Shown: positions 25,824 through 34,288, counted from the first letter of the stretch. The stretch is 64,000 nucleotides of DNA from Diaphorobacter sp. HDW4B (GCF_011305535.1 NZ_CP049905.1:744001-808000); one strand, 5' to 3'. Program-made: numbers and translations. Notes: generated by a model not told the origin, from the sequence alone.

Positions 25824-26308
25824 AAGGCCACCACCTTGTCGCCCGCGCGCACCGCGCCGCGCAGAATCTCGCGCACGCGGCGCTCGGTCCGGCGGCAAGC
25901 CCCGATGAATTGGCGCTCCGTCAGCGCCTGTACTACAGTGCCGTAGTCCTCGAGCAAACCGCGCAGGATCTGCATGCCCTCGCCAGTCAGTCGCATGACA
26001 CCAGTTTCGAGGTGGCGCACACCTGCATGGCCCATGGCGTTCTTCGCCGCAACAATCTGTCCATCGTCGTCGGACACAATGCCCATCTCGACAAGGCTTT
26101 CCAGAATGTTCACGGCGTCCGACATGTCGCGCCAACCATCCACTTGCGGCACCGCGTCGCGCTCCATGGACATCAACCCTTCGTGCACCTTGATCAGGTG
26201 GTTGTTCAGACGGTGCTCAGGGACCGGATGCACGGAGCTCGCTTGGATCTCGTCCAGCAAAGTGAAATGAAAGAACTGCGCAGGCTTGCGCGTGCCGTGT
26301 TTTTTCAT
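25820..26308 (-). CDS. Phage protein, unknown
   Basis: 162 residues from the ATG at 26308, which overlaps the upstream stop. Mostly helical; contains NILESLVEMGIVSDDDGQIV and LETGVMRLTGEGMQILRGLL. It could be a DNA-binding helical protein of the replication operon. No family recognised. Confidence 0.45.
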   Translation of the reverse strand: MKKHGTRKPAQFFHFTLLDEIQASSVHPVPEHRLNNHLIKVHEGLMSMERDAVPQVDGWRDMSDAVNILESLVEMGIVSDDDGQIVAAKNAMGHAGVRHLETGVMRLTGEGMQILRGLLEDYGTVVQALTERQFIGACRRTERRVREILRGAVRAGDKVVAL

Positions 26309-26604
26309 GATGCATCTCGCTTTGCTCGAGCGAAGCGCCACTTACCAACGGCGTTGCGCTCAAGGTAGCCCTTCTTGGCCAAGATGCTGACGTGCTCGTT
26401 CGCAGTGTTCGCGGAGGTCCATCCGAAGTGACTCGAGATAGCCGACAGCGGAGGCAACTGATCGTTTTCCGCAAGGAACTTCACCATGTGGTCGTACACC
26501 TGCTTTTGCACAGGCGACAGAGCGAGTGGGTAAGCCTTGGCAACTCTCTTCACTGGACGCAGTTTTGCCGCAATGGCGTTGGCTTCAGACATGTAGCTCT
26601 CCAT
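26305..26604 (-). CDS. LexA-type winged-helix protein
   Basis: 99 residues from the ATG at 26604, which shares one base with the helicase stop (TGATG). Residues about 30-95 (SPVQKQVYDHMVKFLAENDQ, LPPLSAISSHFGWTSANTAN, LAKKGYLERN) match the N-terminal DNA-binding domain of LexA. No autocleavage or dimerisation domain follows, so it is only the DNA-reading half. A small regulator or replication accessory protein is likely. Confidence 0.65.
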   Translation of the reverse strand: MESYMSEANAIAAKLRPVKRVAKAYPLALSPVQKQVYDHMVKFLAENDQLPPLSAISSHFGWTSANTANEHVSILAKKGYLERNAVGKWRFARAKRDAS

Positions 26605-27989
26605 CACAGCATCCCTCTTCCACGAACTGGCGTCGCAATCGGCGCAAGCGTCGGCGGTCCGCCCTCCCACTGCTCGAATGTCGTTGTTTCACCGCCATAG
26701 AACAGGTGCAGGTCGCCAATACGGCCTTGCCGATTCTTCGCAATGCGCATCAGGGCGTAGTTCGCCCAATCGGCGGAGAGCGACGGATTCGCCGCGATGG
26801 GCCGATGGATGAATGCCACCACGTCGGCGTCCTGCTCGATGGCACCAGAGTCGCGCAACTCATGGAGGCCAGGAGGCTGCATCGCCTTCTCGGCAGCGCC
26901 CCGGTTGACCTGAGCAAGGCAGATCACCACGATGCCCAATTCCTTGGCCAACCCCTTGAGACCTCGGCTGATCTCCTCGATCTGGTAGGCACGCGGCTGT
27001 TTGCGGTCCAGACCTTCCATCAAGCCGATGTAGTCAACGATCAACACGTCCAACCCCTTCGTGCGCTTGAGCTTGCGCGCCATGCTGCGCACCTGCTGGA
27101 TGTTCAAGCCCGAGCGATCCGAGACAAACCAGCGCAGGCTTCGCGAGCGCTCGACCCCATCCGACACTCGGCTGTAGTCAAGACCCCGACCACGCCCGGG
27201 CCGCTTGATATCGCCAATGGAGACGCGCCCGAGAATGGCGGCCTGCCGATCCCGCACGTCGTTGTGCGGCATCTCCATCGACAACAGACCCACGCTGCAG
27301 TGCGTCGCCATGGACAGGCCAATATTCATTGCAAAAGCCGTCTTGCCCATGGCCGGGCGCGCGCCGATCACCACCAAGTTGCCACGCACAAGCCCACCGT
27401 CGAGCATCTCGTCGAAGTCGTTCAAGCCGGTTGACATGCCGGTAATGGCGCCCTCATGGCGTTGCTCGATCAGCTCGGTGTGCTGAATGGCGGCGGTATA
27501 CGCATCCACCCATTCATCCTCACCGCCCTGCACCTCGAGCGCCTGCACAACGGACTGAGCCTGATCGATGCGATCAGACACAGGGCCGTCGCCGTGCGCA
27601 AGCTCGGCCAGCTTGGAACTGGCAGCGAACAGCGAACGTGACCGGGACATGTCGACCAGCTTGTCGACGAAGAACGGGAGTCCTTGAACGCCATGATCGT
27701 GACTTGTCGTGACATCATGGACATATTTAGGGTCCACCTGCCCCTGCAACGCCTGCATCATGCTCACGGCATCACAGCCGCGGCCCGATGAAATCTGCGC
27801 CACGGCTGTAGAGAACATCAGCTTGTTCTCCGGCACAGAGAAGCAGTCGGCTTGCAGGCGAGCACCCACACGATCCAGCGTGTCCGGAAAGCCGATAAGG
27901 ATCGAGAGCACGGCAGCTTCGCAAGCTGGCGCTGTGAGCGAGGATGCTTCGGGCGCATATGCACCGAGCGGGTAGTCGTTCAGGTTCAT
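26604..27989 (-). CDS. dnaB: DnaB-like replicative helicase
   Basis: 461 residues from the ATG at 27989 (ATGA overlap with the loader gene). N-terminal DnaB domain (about 15-110), linker, then a RecA-type core with Walker A GARPAMGKT at 209-217, Walker B LIVDYIGLMEG and the later LAQVNRGAAEK motif. It unwinds DNA ahead of the replisome at the phage origin. The preceding gene looks like its loader. Confidence 0.9.
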   Translation of the reverse strand: MNLNDYPLGAYAPEASSLTAPACEAAVLSILIGFPDTLDRVGARLQADCFSVPENKLMFSTAVAQISSGRGCDAVSMMQALQGQVDPKYVHDVTTSHDHGVQGLPFFVDKLVDMSRSRSLFAASSKLAELAHGDGPVSDRIDQAQSVVQALEVQGGEDEWVDAYTAAIQHTELIEQRHEGAITGMSTGLNDFDEMLDGGLVRGNLVVIGARPAMGKTAFAMNIGLSMATHCSVGLLSMEMPHNDVRDRQAAILGRVSIGDIKRPGRGRGLDYSRVSDGVERSRSLRWFVSDRSGLNIQQVRSMARKLKRTKGLDVLIVDYIGLMEGLDRKQPRAYQIEEISRGLKGLAKELGIVVICLAQVNRGAAEKAMQPPGLHELRDSGAIEQDADVVAFIHRPIAANPSLSADWANYALMRIAKNRQGRIGDLHLFYGGETTTFEQWEGGPPTLAPIATPVRGRGML

Positions 27990-28819
27990 GCAGCCTCCGG
28001 TTGTTTGCGCGTGTCGTAATTGCCCGCCATCACCTTGGCGAAGTTGTCTGCGTTGGAAAGCCACGCCAGATCAGCCGTCCAGCCCCGGTCGTTCTCGCCG
28101 ACGAGGTGCGGACAGGTGGCAACGAACGCGAAATAGCGGGCGAAAAAATTGAGCGCTGTCACCTTGTCGCTGGCGTAGCGGTCGCCGTTGCGTCGCTTGG
28201 CCGTCAGCACCCAACGCCAGCGGGAAGCGAGGTTTTTTGCGCGCTGGCCGTCCCACAGCTCAGGCTTGGGTTGTGGCAGGCTGGGCAGATGCTTGCCAAA
28301 AAGATCGATCAGCTCGATGTGTGGGCAGTTCGGCAGCTTTGCTGTCGACAAAGAAGCTTTAGCTTCTTCATCTTCTTTATCTGTATCTTTATCTGTCGTG
28401 ACATCGCGTGACGCGTCGTGACCAGCAAAGAAATCACCAGATTCAGCAGCAAGCTTTTCACGCTCGCGCTGCTCCTTTTTCCTTTGTGCAGAAGACTTTG
28501 CGCCTGATTCTGCGTCTCCGGAATCCTCGCGCTTAGGCTGACGCTTATCCCATCCGGAGATAGTCGATCCATCCATCACGCGACCCTGCATCGCATCCAG
28601 AATTGCCTGAATCTGTGACTCGTCACAATCGAGCGCACTTGCCAAATCTTCCACCGTGACTTCAACGTGACCACGCGTGACATTGCGTGACGCGTCAACA
28701 AGGATGTGAAGGTACACAGCTTGCACGAGACTGATGTGCTGCTTTGCGTGACGTGCAATCGTCCGCCACTTGGGATCTGTCGGCATGTCGTGCCAGAGTC
28801 GGAGCCATTGGTTCGCCAT
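27986..28819 (-). CDS. Replication initiator / helicase loader (O-like)
   Basis: 277 residues. The first 90 residues form a winged-helix region (WLRLWHDMPTDPKWRTIARH, VTVEDLASALDCDESQI). A charged linker follows (about 100-160, KKEQREREKLAAESGDFFAG), then a C-terminal domain with CPHLVGENDRGWTADLAWLS, which resembles phage loaders. An origin may lie inside the gene as in lambda O, but I see no clear iterons. First intact gene left of the IS3 element. Confidence 0.7.
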   Translation of the reverse strand: MANQWLRLWHDMPTDPKWRTIARHAKQHISLVQAVYLHILVDASRNVTRGHVEVTVEDLASALDCDESQIQAILDAMQGRVMDGSTISGWDKRQPKREDSGDAESGAKSSAQRKKEQREREKLAAESGDFFAGHDASRDVTTDKDTDKEDEEAKASLSTAKLPNCPHIELIDLFGKHLPSLPQPKPELWDGQRAKNLASRWRWVLTAKRRNGDRYASDKVTALNFFARYFAFVATCPHLVGENDRGWTADLAWLSNADNFAKVMAGNYDTRKQPEAA

Positions 28820-28820
28820 G

Positions 28821-28876
28821 TCAGATCCCCAGACGCTCAGCGATCTCTCGCACCGCGGCTGCGTACTGCTCTTCTG
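28821..28876 (-). pseudogene. 3' remnant of a prophage gene cut by the IS3 element
   Basis: The frame ends QYAAAVREIAERLGI then TGA, one base before the loader start codon. The 5' part is absent on the far side of the IS, where an unrelated plus-strand gene remnant follows. This is the tail of an upstream member of the replication operon. Confidence 0.6.
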
Positions 28877-29048
28877 TGAATCGCCCCGGGTTTTCTAGAC
28901 ACCTCTGAGCCTCAAATCTAAGGCCCAATAGGAGGTGCTATGAGTAACCAAAGATATCCCCAAGAATTCAAGACCGAAGCAGTCAAGCAGATCACTGAGC
29001 GCGGCCATAAGGTGGCCGATGTTTCAGCCCGACTAGGGCCTGTTCACG

Positions 29049-29429
29049 TTACCGAAGCAACTCAAAGATCAAAGCCAGCGAGACAAACGCGGCATACATT
29101 GCATCCAACTTGTCGTAGCGGGTAAAAACTCGCCGATAGGCCTTGATCCGCCGAAATAACCGTTCAACTTCATTGCGTTGGCGATATTTTTGCTTATCTA
29201 GTGGCGAGGGATTCTTGCGTCGTGGATGCGCAGGGACAACCGGGATAAGGTTTCGATCCTCAGCTGCTGCACGCAAGTCATCGCTGTCATAGGCGCTATC
29301 CATGAGCAAATACACAGCTGAATCTTGCGCGTCAATCGCCTCGACGAGTTTGCGGCCTTCCGGGCTGTCTCCGGCTTGTCCGGGCGTCAAACTCCAGATC
29401 AATGCATCCTTGCAACTGGCTGCGACCAT
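29049..29429 (-). CDS. IS427-like transposase, downstream frame
   Basis: Catalytic half reached by the frameshift, carrying MDSAYDSDDLRAAAEDRNLI with the second Asp and RQRNEVERLFRRIKAYRRVF with the Glu, i.e. the D..E part of the DDE triad and the YREK-like basic stretch. The 126-residue ORF from 29429 is not expected to be translated alone. The shifted product would be about 262 residues. Confidence 0.85.
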   Translation of the reverse strand: MVAASCKDALIWSLTPGQAGDSPEGRKLVEAIDAQDSAVYLLMDSAYDSDDLRAAAEDRNLIPVVPAHPRRKNPSPLDKQKYRQRNEVERLFRRIKAYRRVFTRYDKLDAMYAAFVSLALIFELLR

Positions 29430-29464
29430 GTGAATCTTGCAGCTCCATCCACCTCGACTCTTGC

Positions 29465-29836
29465 CTATGGCTTGTGGTCCGTTTTTTTCTGAGCCCCGCA
29501 GCCATCAGGGTGAACTTTGACGATGGTGGAGTCCAGGCTCAACGCTTGAACAGCCCACTGGCTAAGTGCCTGTTGCTGCAGATGGTTAAGAACTTCGGCA
29601 AGTACGCCGCTATGGGCCCAGCGATACAGCCGCATGTACACGGTGTGCCAGGGCCCGAATCTGCGTGGCAAAGCTCGCCATTTGCACCCGTTGCTGGCCA
29701 TGTAGGCCAAAGCATTAAGGAACCTGTAGTGGCTGATCAACTTGCTGCCGCGAGGCTTGGGCAGCAGGTGACGGATACGTTTGAACTGAGAGCGGGTGAT
29801 GTGCATGCAGGCCAGCGATTCTCGCTGCTCTGACAT
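29465..29836 (-). CDS. IS427-like transposase, upstream frame
   Basis: 123 residues: N-terminal IS5 domain (LACMHITRSQFKRIRHLLPK, NGCKWRALPRRFGPWHTVY) and the first catalytic Asp in LSLDSTIVKVHPDG. At 29482-29488 the minus strand has seven A (CAG AAA AAA ACG). A -1 shift there leads into the downstream frame as NGPQAIGKSRGGW. Without the shift the protein stops after TDHKP. Confidence 0.85.
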   Translation of the reverse strand: MSEQRESLACMHITRSQFKRIRHLLPKPRGSKLISHYRFLNALAYMASNGCKWRALPRRFGPWHTVYMRLYRWAHSGVLAEVLNHLQQQALSQWAVQALSLDSTIVKVHPDGCGAQKKTDHKP

Positions 29837-30045
29837 GCACTCAACTATTTAGGTGAACAGGCCATAGGCGTAAGTCAGCACAGCCTTTATCAATGGATCA
29901 AGGCTCAAGGAACGCCTGCCCATGATCGGCCGGCACAGGTGTCACAAACCGAGGAGTTGCGACGACTGAAGGCTGAACTCAAGCGAGTCACAGAGGAGCG
30001 CGACATCCTAAAAAAGGCCGCAGCGTACTTTGCCAAGCAGTCCGG

Positions 30046-30921
30046 GTGAAGTACGCATTCATCAAGCGCCATGAAGGTGAGTACAGCATTCGCCGACTGT
30101 GCAAGGTCATGGCTGTACACCCTAGCGGCTACTACGCCTGGAAGGCGCAACCGATGAGCCTTCGTGCAAAGGACGATCAACGTCTGTTGGGTCTTCTCAA
30201 GCATGCGTGGCTCGAGAGTGGTGGCGTCTATGGCTATCGCAAGCTGACCATGGACATGCGTGATTTGGGCGAGAGCTGCGGCAAGCATCGCGTGGCACGA
30301 CTGCTCAAAATCGAGGGGCTGCGCTCACAGACGGGCTACAAACGCCGTGCAGGCATGCGTGGCGGCAAACCTGCCATCGTCGCGCCCAATCACTTGCAGC
30401 GCCGCTTCGCAGCGGCCGAGCCCAACCAAGCTTGGGTGACTGACATCACATACATCCGCACCCATGAAGGTTGGCTGTATCTGGCGGTGGTGGTTGACCT
30501 GTTCTCACGTCAGGTTGTTGGCTGGTCTATGGGCAGCCGCATCGATACTGGCTTGGTGCTCGATGCACTGTTGATGGCCTTGTGGCGTCGCAGGCCTAAG
30601 CTGCCTGTCATGGTGCATTCGGATCAGGGTAGTCAGTTTACAGGCCATGACTGGCAGGGCTTTCTGCGAGATCACAATCTGGTCTCCAGCATGAGTCGTC
30701 GCGGCAACTGTCACGACAACGCCGTGGCCGAGAGCTTCTTCCAGTTGCTCAAGCGCGAGCGTATTCGCCGCCAGATTTACCCGACGCGCGATGAGGCCAG
30801 GGCTGATGTCTTCAACTACATCGAGATGTTTTACAACCCGAAAAGGCGTCATGGCACCGCCGGAGATATCTCTCCGGTAGAGTTCGAAAGACGGCATTCC
30901 CAACGGCTCAACAGTGTCTAG
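30046..30921 (+). CDS. IS3 orfB transposase (DDE)
   Basis: 291 residues from a GTG overlapping the orfA stop. It holds the HTH_21-type region GVYGYRKLTMDMRDLG and the rve core with Asp in WVTDITYIR, Asp in VMVHSDQGSQF and Glu in DNAVAESFFQLLKRERI. It is intact but cannot be joined to a full OrfA in this copy, so transposition from here would need another copy in trans. Confidence 0.9.
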   Translation: MKYAFIKRHEGEYSIRRLCKVMAVHPSGYYAWKAQPMSLRAKDDQRLLGLLKHAWLESGGVYGYRKLTMDMRDLGESCGKHRVARLLKIEGLRSQTGYKRRAGMRGGKPAIVAPNHLQRRFAAAEPNQAWVTDITYIRTHEGWLYLAVVVDLFSRQVVGWSMGSRIDTGLVLDALLMALWRRRPKLPVMVHSDQGSQFTGHDWQGFLRDHNLVSSMSRRGNCHDNAVAESFFQLLKRERIRRQIYPTRDEARADVFNYIEMFYNPKRRHGTAGDISPVEFERRHSQRLNSV

Positions 30922-30939
30922 GAAATCCGGGGCGATTCA

Positions 30940-31282
30940 ATTCAACCCATCCAAATTTGCACCCATTGGTTTCGAGCGTTTGAACAGAGGGCTGATTGAA
31001 CGCAAGGTATCGAATACAGGGAATCGACACGCGGATTGGAAGCGTGTCGATGTCATTGAGTGGGAGGCGATAAACGGACCTGTCCCAGACGGCTGCACCC
31101 TCGTCTTGCCGAGAAACGCGAATAGGTGCTATAGCAATTTGAAGCTGGTGAGCGTAGCCGATGTGCCTATCGTCAATTACCAACTAACTGCCCCTCCCGA
31201 GGTCAAGGAGCTTATGTCCCTGAAATCACAGTTCAGTCGGCAATTGCGAAAACTTGAAAACATCTCAAGTCAGCCTGATTAA
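30940..31282 (+). pseudogene. HNH endonuclease, 5' end removed by the IS3 element
   Basis: About 113 codons remain: KFAPIGFERLNRGLIERKVS, VDVIEWEAINGPVPDG, then NRCYSNLKLVSVAD. This is the core of an HNH_3-type phage homing-like nuclease (usual form: HxLxWEAxHGPVPxGH...NxxLDNLELVS). Here the usual His positions are partly replaced (VIEWEA, and CTLVLPRN instead of HxVxFxD), so activity is doubtful even before truncation. Confidence 0.6.
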
Positions 31283-31293
31283 GCGTCGAACAT

Positions 31294-31518
31294 ATGCAGC
31301 ACGAAATCGAGAAATCACCCACTCCTGCGCTCAGCACTCCGGACATCCAAAAGCTCAAAGATGTGCTGACACTCCTTCGCGAGCAAGGTCGACAAATTGA
31401 CCTTGATCGCACCCGTCTCATTGTCAATTGCGCGTCTGATGTCATTGACGCACTCAAACTTCAATATCAAACCAGACAATCAAAGGAATGCTATGACTCC
31501 CAGCAAAACCAAAGGTAA
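31294..31518 (+). CDS. Small helical phage protein (paralogue 1)
   Basis: 74 residues. The stretch IQKLKDVLTLLREQGRQIDL followed by DRTRLIVNCASDVIDALKL parallels the next gene. Both look like a small helical family common in Burkholderiales prophages beside HNH genes. No Shine-Dalgarno is obvious, and the C-terminus overlaps the next start. Function unknown. Confidence 0.45.
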   Translation: MQHEIEKSPTPALSTPDIQKLKDVLTLLREQGRQIDLDRTRLIVNCASDVIDALKLQYQTRQSKECYDSQQNQR

Positions 31519-31876
31519 GAACATCGATCATCTGCGCGACATGCTTTTCAAGCAGCTCGACCAGCTCGTCGATATGGACAAACCTGTTGACCTTGATCGC
31601 GCTCGGGTGGTTTGTGATACGTCTCGACTCTTGATCGAAATGTCGAAGGTTGAAGTGGAGTATGCAAGGGTCATTCAAGGCGCAATAACCCTGCCGTTTA
31701 TCGAGCACCAGGACGGAAGCGAGGAGCGCCCGCACCCAAGCCTTCCATCAGCATCCGCAGGCGACGCAAGCAACACCTCCGCGGAAGATCGCACACTTCA
31801 GGCTTTGAAATCCGGACCACCCGATAACCATCCATGGCGCGGTGCTGGCAGTCGTATTCACCGACTCGACCACTGA
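31493..31876 (+). CDS. Small helical phage protein (paralogue 2)
   Basis: 127 residues from the ATG at 31493 with AGGAA 5 bases upstream. DHLRDMLFKQLDQLVDMDKP then VDLDRARVVCDTSRLLIEMS and KVEVEYARV match a small phage family (LDRAxxVxxxxxxLIxxAKVEVxYA). The C-terminal 55 residues are disordered. Function unknown. Confidence 0.55.
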   Translation: MTPSKTKGKNIDHLRDMLFKQLDQLVDMDKPVDLDRARVVCDTSRLLIEMSKVEVEYARVIQGAITLPFIEHQDGSEERPHPSLPSASAGDASNTSAEDRTLQALKSGPPDNHPWRGAGSRIHRLDH

Positions 31877-31897
31877 AATCACTACACCCCCTCATCA

Positions 31898-31924
31898 AAG
31901 CCGCGCTCGTCGCGGCTTTTTCTT
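31898..31924 (+). terminator. Intrinsic terminator
   Basis: AGCCGCG ctcgt CGCGGCT followed by TTTTTCTTT, 20 bases after the stop of the preceding gene. Confidence 0.8.
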
Positions 31925-31951
31925 TGGCCTCAACAATCAGTAGGTAAAGCA

Positions 31952-32473
31952 ATGCATCCAGCTTCCGCTTTTATCTCGGCGAGTTCGACCACGCTTCCTC
32001 AGTCGATCATCATCAACGGCTACCAGCTCCGCGACGCACTCAGCCTGATCGCCCCAGAGGGCACACCCCAGCAGATGGAAACCCCGGTCTGCATTCAGCC
32101 AGGCCCGAGACGCATCACATCGCAGGGTGTGGAGCCCGCAGGTCTGTTCTGCTGGCTGGAAGAATACCCAGAGGAAGGCAGCGTTCGGCTGGACGAGAAC
32201 CCGCGCGATATCCGTCTGGCCACCCCACACGACGAGCGGATCGTCAACGTCGCCCAGAAGCTTCTGGAGGCAGCCCGCTGGGTGTATGGCAATCCAGAAG
32301 CGCGAGCCCAGCCCGATGCACGCGCACTCGCCAAAGTCGTGATGCGTTTGGTCCATCCGATTCTCAACGCTCACGCTGACACGATCACCACTGGATCGAA
32401 GCGGCAGCACGGGGACTTCATCCAAGTTCCGCCGTTCAACCCCATTCTTCCCAGCCATTCGCCAGCACCATGA
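31952..32473 (+). CDS. Phage early protein, unknown
   Basis: 173 residues. Contains LRDALSLIAPEGTPQQMETP, GLFCWLEEYPEEGSVRLDEN and VAQKLLEAARWVYGNPEARA. The LFCWLEEYPEEGSVRL segment looks like a folded core. It opens a run of short genes leading to xis and int. No family recognised. Confidence 0.5.
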   Translation: MHPASAFISASSTTLPQSIIINGYQLRDALSLIAPEGTPQQMETPVCIQPGPRRITSQGVEPAGLFCWLEEYPEEGSVRLDENPRDIRLATPHDERIVNVAQKLLEAARWVYGNPEARAQPDARALAKVVMRLVHPILNAHADTITTGSKRQHGDFIQVPPFNPILPSHSPAP

Positions 32474-32640
32474 AGCCACTGACACCATCGACTCACAATC
32501 GCGCCTTCTTGGCGCTATTCACTTTGCCGCCCATCAAAGAAAGCAGCGGCACCGAATTGACCGTGCCAGCCACACCAGCTCCCCCTGTTGTCACGGGCAA
32601 CCGCGAACTTGATGCCGTGCCCTCAAAACGCGAAGGTTGA
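32470..32640 (+). CDS. Small early phage protein, unknown
   Basis: 56 residues, coupled to the previous gene by ATGA: MKPLTPSTHNRAFLALFTLP, then a Pro/Thr/Val-rich tail. Supported only by coupling and tight spacing. Confidence 0.4.
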   Translation: MKPLTPSTHNRAFLALFTLPPIKESSGTELTVPATPAPPVVTGNRELDAVPSKREG

Positions 32641-32645
32641 ACAAC

Positions 32646-32849
32646 ATGACATCACAAAACACTCTCGACAGCTTGGTCAAAAACGTCTCGAGCGATGCCG
32701 ACAGCGAGTGGAATCAATCCCGCGAGCGACTTGAAGCGGCGGCACTTCTTGCTGCGGCAGATCTGCTGGCGCATGCCGGCGCTGCTGGCTGCTGCATTGC
32801 TGGCCACGGTGTCAGCATCGAAGTCAAAACCATCGAATTGAACGGGTAG
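32646..32849 (+). CDS. Small early phage protein, unknown
   Basis: 67 residues from the ATG at 32646 with GAAGG 8 bases upstream. Helical, Ala-rich (RERLEAAALLAAADLLAHAG) with GAAGCCIAGHGVSIEV. No family recognised. It lies directly before the excisionase gene. Confidence 0.45.
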   Translation: MTSQNTLDSLVKNVSSDADSEWNQSRERLEAAALLAAADLLAHAGAAGCCIAGHGVSIEVKTIELNG

Positions 32850-32855
32850 CAAGCT

Positions 32856-33086
32856 ATGACTCCCAAGACACAACCCGCAATAGCCGCTCCGCAGGTCGTG
32901 GTCACGCCGTCCAGGTATGTGACGATCGATCTTGCCGTCCACATCACCGGCTTCAGCCGCCGAGCCATCGAGGGCAAGATCGCCCGCGGTGTGTGGTTGC
33001 TTGGTCGGCAGTACAAGAAGGCAGACGGCGGAATTTTGATTGACATAAAGGAGTATGAAAAATGGGCCGAGAAGGCAACGGCGTAG
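32856..33086 (+). CDS. xis: Excisionase (Xis)
   Basis: 76 residues. RYVTIDLAVHITGFSRRAIE is a winged-helix start, followed by GVWLLGRQYKKADGGILIDI and EYEKWAE, the usual excisionase ending. It overlaps int by 25 bases, the normal xis-int arrangement, and would bend DNA at the att site to favour excision. Confidence 0.8.
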   Translation: MTPKTQPAIAAPQVVVTPSRYVTIDLAVHITGFSRRAIEGKIARGVWLLGRQYKKADGGILIDIKEYEKWAEKATA

Positions 33087-34213
33087 AGGTGCGCGACAAG
33101 TCCATTCGGGTGAATTTCACGCTGAATGGCGTTCGTCAACGCGTGACACTCGACATCCCGCCCACGCCCGCAAACGAGCGGTACGCTGAAAAGCTGGTGA
33201 CCAAGGTCCGCACTGCAATCAATCGCGGTACGTTTGATTGGGAGGTGTTCTTCCCCGGCGCTCCACAGGCAAAGGCCAGGAATCCAGCGAACACCTTCGG
33301 GGAGTGGTGCGATCTGTGGCTGGACACCAAGGGGCGCTTGGCAACCAAGACCCTGAACCAGTACCGCAACTCGCTCAACGTCTGGAAAGAGCTGCTCGGT
33401 GCGGATCGCCAAATGGACGAACTCCAGCACGCCACTGTGGCCGCAGTCGTCGGCAAGACTCCGTGGGCGTCGGCCAAGCTGCTCAACAACTACCTGATCA
33501 CGTTGCGCGGCGTGTTCGCACTGGCTGGCCGGAGCCTCAAAACGGAAAACCCAATGGCCGGAATCGAGAACAGCAAGCACCAGAAGCCACCGCCAGACCC
33601 GCTCTCGTTCCAAGAGATGGAGCAGGTCTTGGCGCACATGAAAAAGCACTGTGACCCGCGCATGTGGGCCTATTTCGAGGTGGCATTTTTCACGGGCATG
33701 CGCCCAGAGGAATTGATTGCGCTGAAGTGGGGGGATGTGGATTGGAATGGCCAGACCATTCGCGTTGAGCGAGCGCGAACAGCAGGCGAGGTGAAGCCGC
33801 TCAAAACCTACAACGCCCGTGACGTGGATCTGGTCAGCCGAGCGCTGGCCGCCATCCAGTCCATGAAACCGTGGACGTTCATGGGTGGGCCGGATGCCGA
33901 GATTTTCCAGAACATCGAGACCAGCAAGCCGTTGCACGATGAACGCAGCCAGCGTGACCACTTCTGGACTCCGACCCTACGGAAATTAGGTATTCGTCAC
34001 CGCCGGGCGTACCAGACGCGGCACACCTATGCCACAAATTCTCTGGCCGCCGGGATCAATCCGACCTATATCGCTCGCCAGATGGGTCACAAGAACGCGA
34101 AGATGCTTTTCACCGTCTACGCGAAGTGGATCGACGGCGCAGACCGGGGGCGAGAAAAGGCCAAAATGGAAGCAATGCTCGGAAACGAAAAAACCGCCCA
34201 GAAGGCGGTTTAA
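33062..34213 (+). CDS. int: Tyrosine-type site-specific integrase
   Basis: 383 residues. SAM-like core-binding domain at about 75-165. Catalytic domain with Arg 214 (TGMRPEEL), the box AYQTRHTYAT with Arg 320 and His 321 (the first His of HxxR is replaced by Tyr 317, as in several phage integrases I know), His 343 (MGHKN) and the nucleophile Tyr 353 (TVYAKWI). It reads toward the tRNA-derived att site 76 bases downstream. Confidence 0.9.
   Translation: MGREGNGVEVRDKSIRVNFTLNGVRQRVTLDIPPTPANERYAEKLVTKVRTAINRGTFDWEVFFPGAPQAKARNPANTFGEWCDLWLDTKGRLATKTLNQYRNSLNVWKELLGADRQMDELQHATVAAVVGKTPWASAKLLNNYLITLRGVFALAGRSLKTENPMAGIENSKHQKPPPDPLSFQEMEQVLAHMKKHCDPRMWAYFEVAFFTGMRPEELIALKWGDVDWNGQTIRVERARTAGEVKPLKTYNARDVDLVSRALAAIQSMKPWTFMGGPDAEIFQNIETSKPLHDERSQRDHFWTPTLRKLGIRHRRAYQTRHTYATNSLAAGINPTYIARQMGHKNAKMLFTVYAKWIDGADRGREKAKMEAMLGNEKTAQKAV
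34192..34210. terminator. Bidirectional terminator at the int stop
   Basis: AACCGCC cagaa GGCGGTT stem with A-run on the left and T-rich DNA on the right, overlapping the last int codons. Confidence 0.6.
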
Positions 34214-34288
34214 TCTATTTGGAACATTCTGAATGTCCCTCCAATGTCCCTGAAGCCCCTGAGTCTGGTCAATCTCAGAGAGGGATAT

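Larger units (their letters stand above)
29036..29864 (-). mobile_element. IS5-family element (IS427-like), 829 bp
   Basis: Terminal inverted repeats ggcctgttcac at both ends, and a TA duplication (29034-29035 and 29865-29866). Removing the element plus one TA restores the IS3 orfA frame exactly. The transposase is in two frames, typical of the IS427 group. Confidence 0.9.
28940..30049 (+). pseudogene. IS3 orfA, split by a nested IS
   Basis: Begins MSNQRYPQEFKTEAVKQITE with GGAGG upstream, is broken after codon 32 and resumes at 29867 with GVSQHSLYQW, ending in DILKKAAAYFAKQSG. This is the helix-turn-helix plus leucine-zipper protein of IS3 elements. An A AAA AAG slippery run at about 30010 would normally join it to orfB by a -1 shift. 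With the insertion no full OrfAB can be made. Confidence 0.9.
28877..30939 (+). mobile_element. IS3-family element (IS51-like), interrupted
   Basis: Ends are inverted repeats: left tgaatcgccccgggttttct, right (reversed) tgaatcgccccggatttcct, with ctagacac continuing in both. Without the nested element it is about 1.23 kb. It carries orfA (interrupted) and an intact orfB. Flanking bases (ctg on the left, att on the right) do not form a target duplication. Confidence 0.9.

Noticed and set aside
32714-33961. 415-residue minus-strand ORF opposite integrase
   Set aside because: Integrase, excisionase and a small gene on the plus strand have clear motifs; this is their antisense frame.
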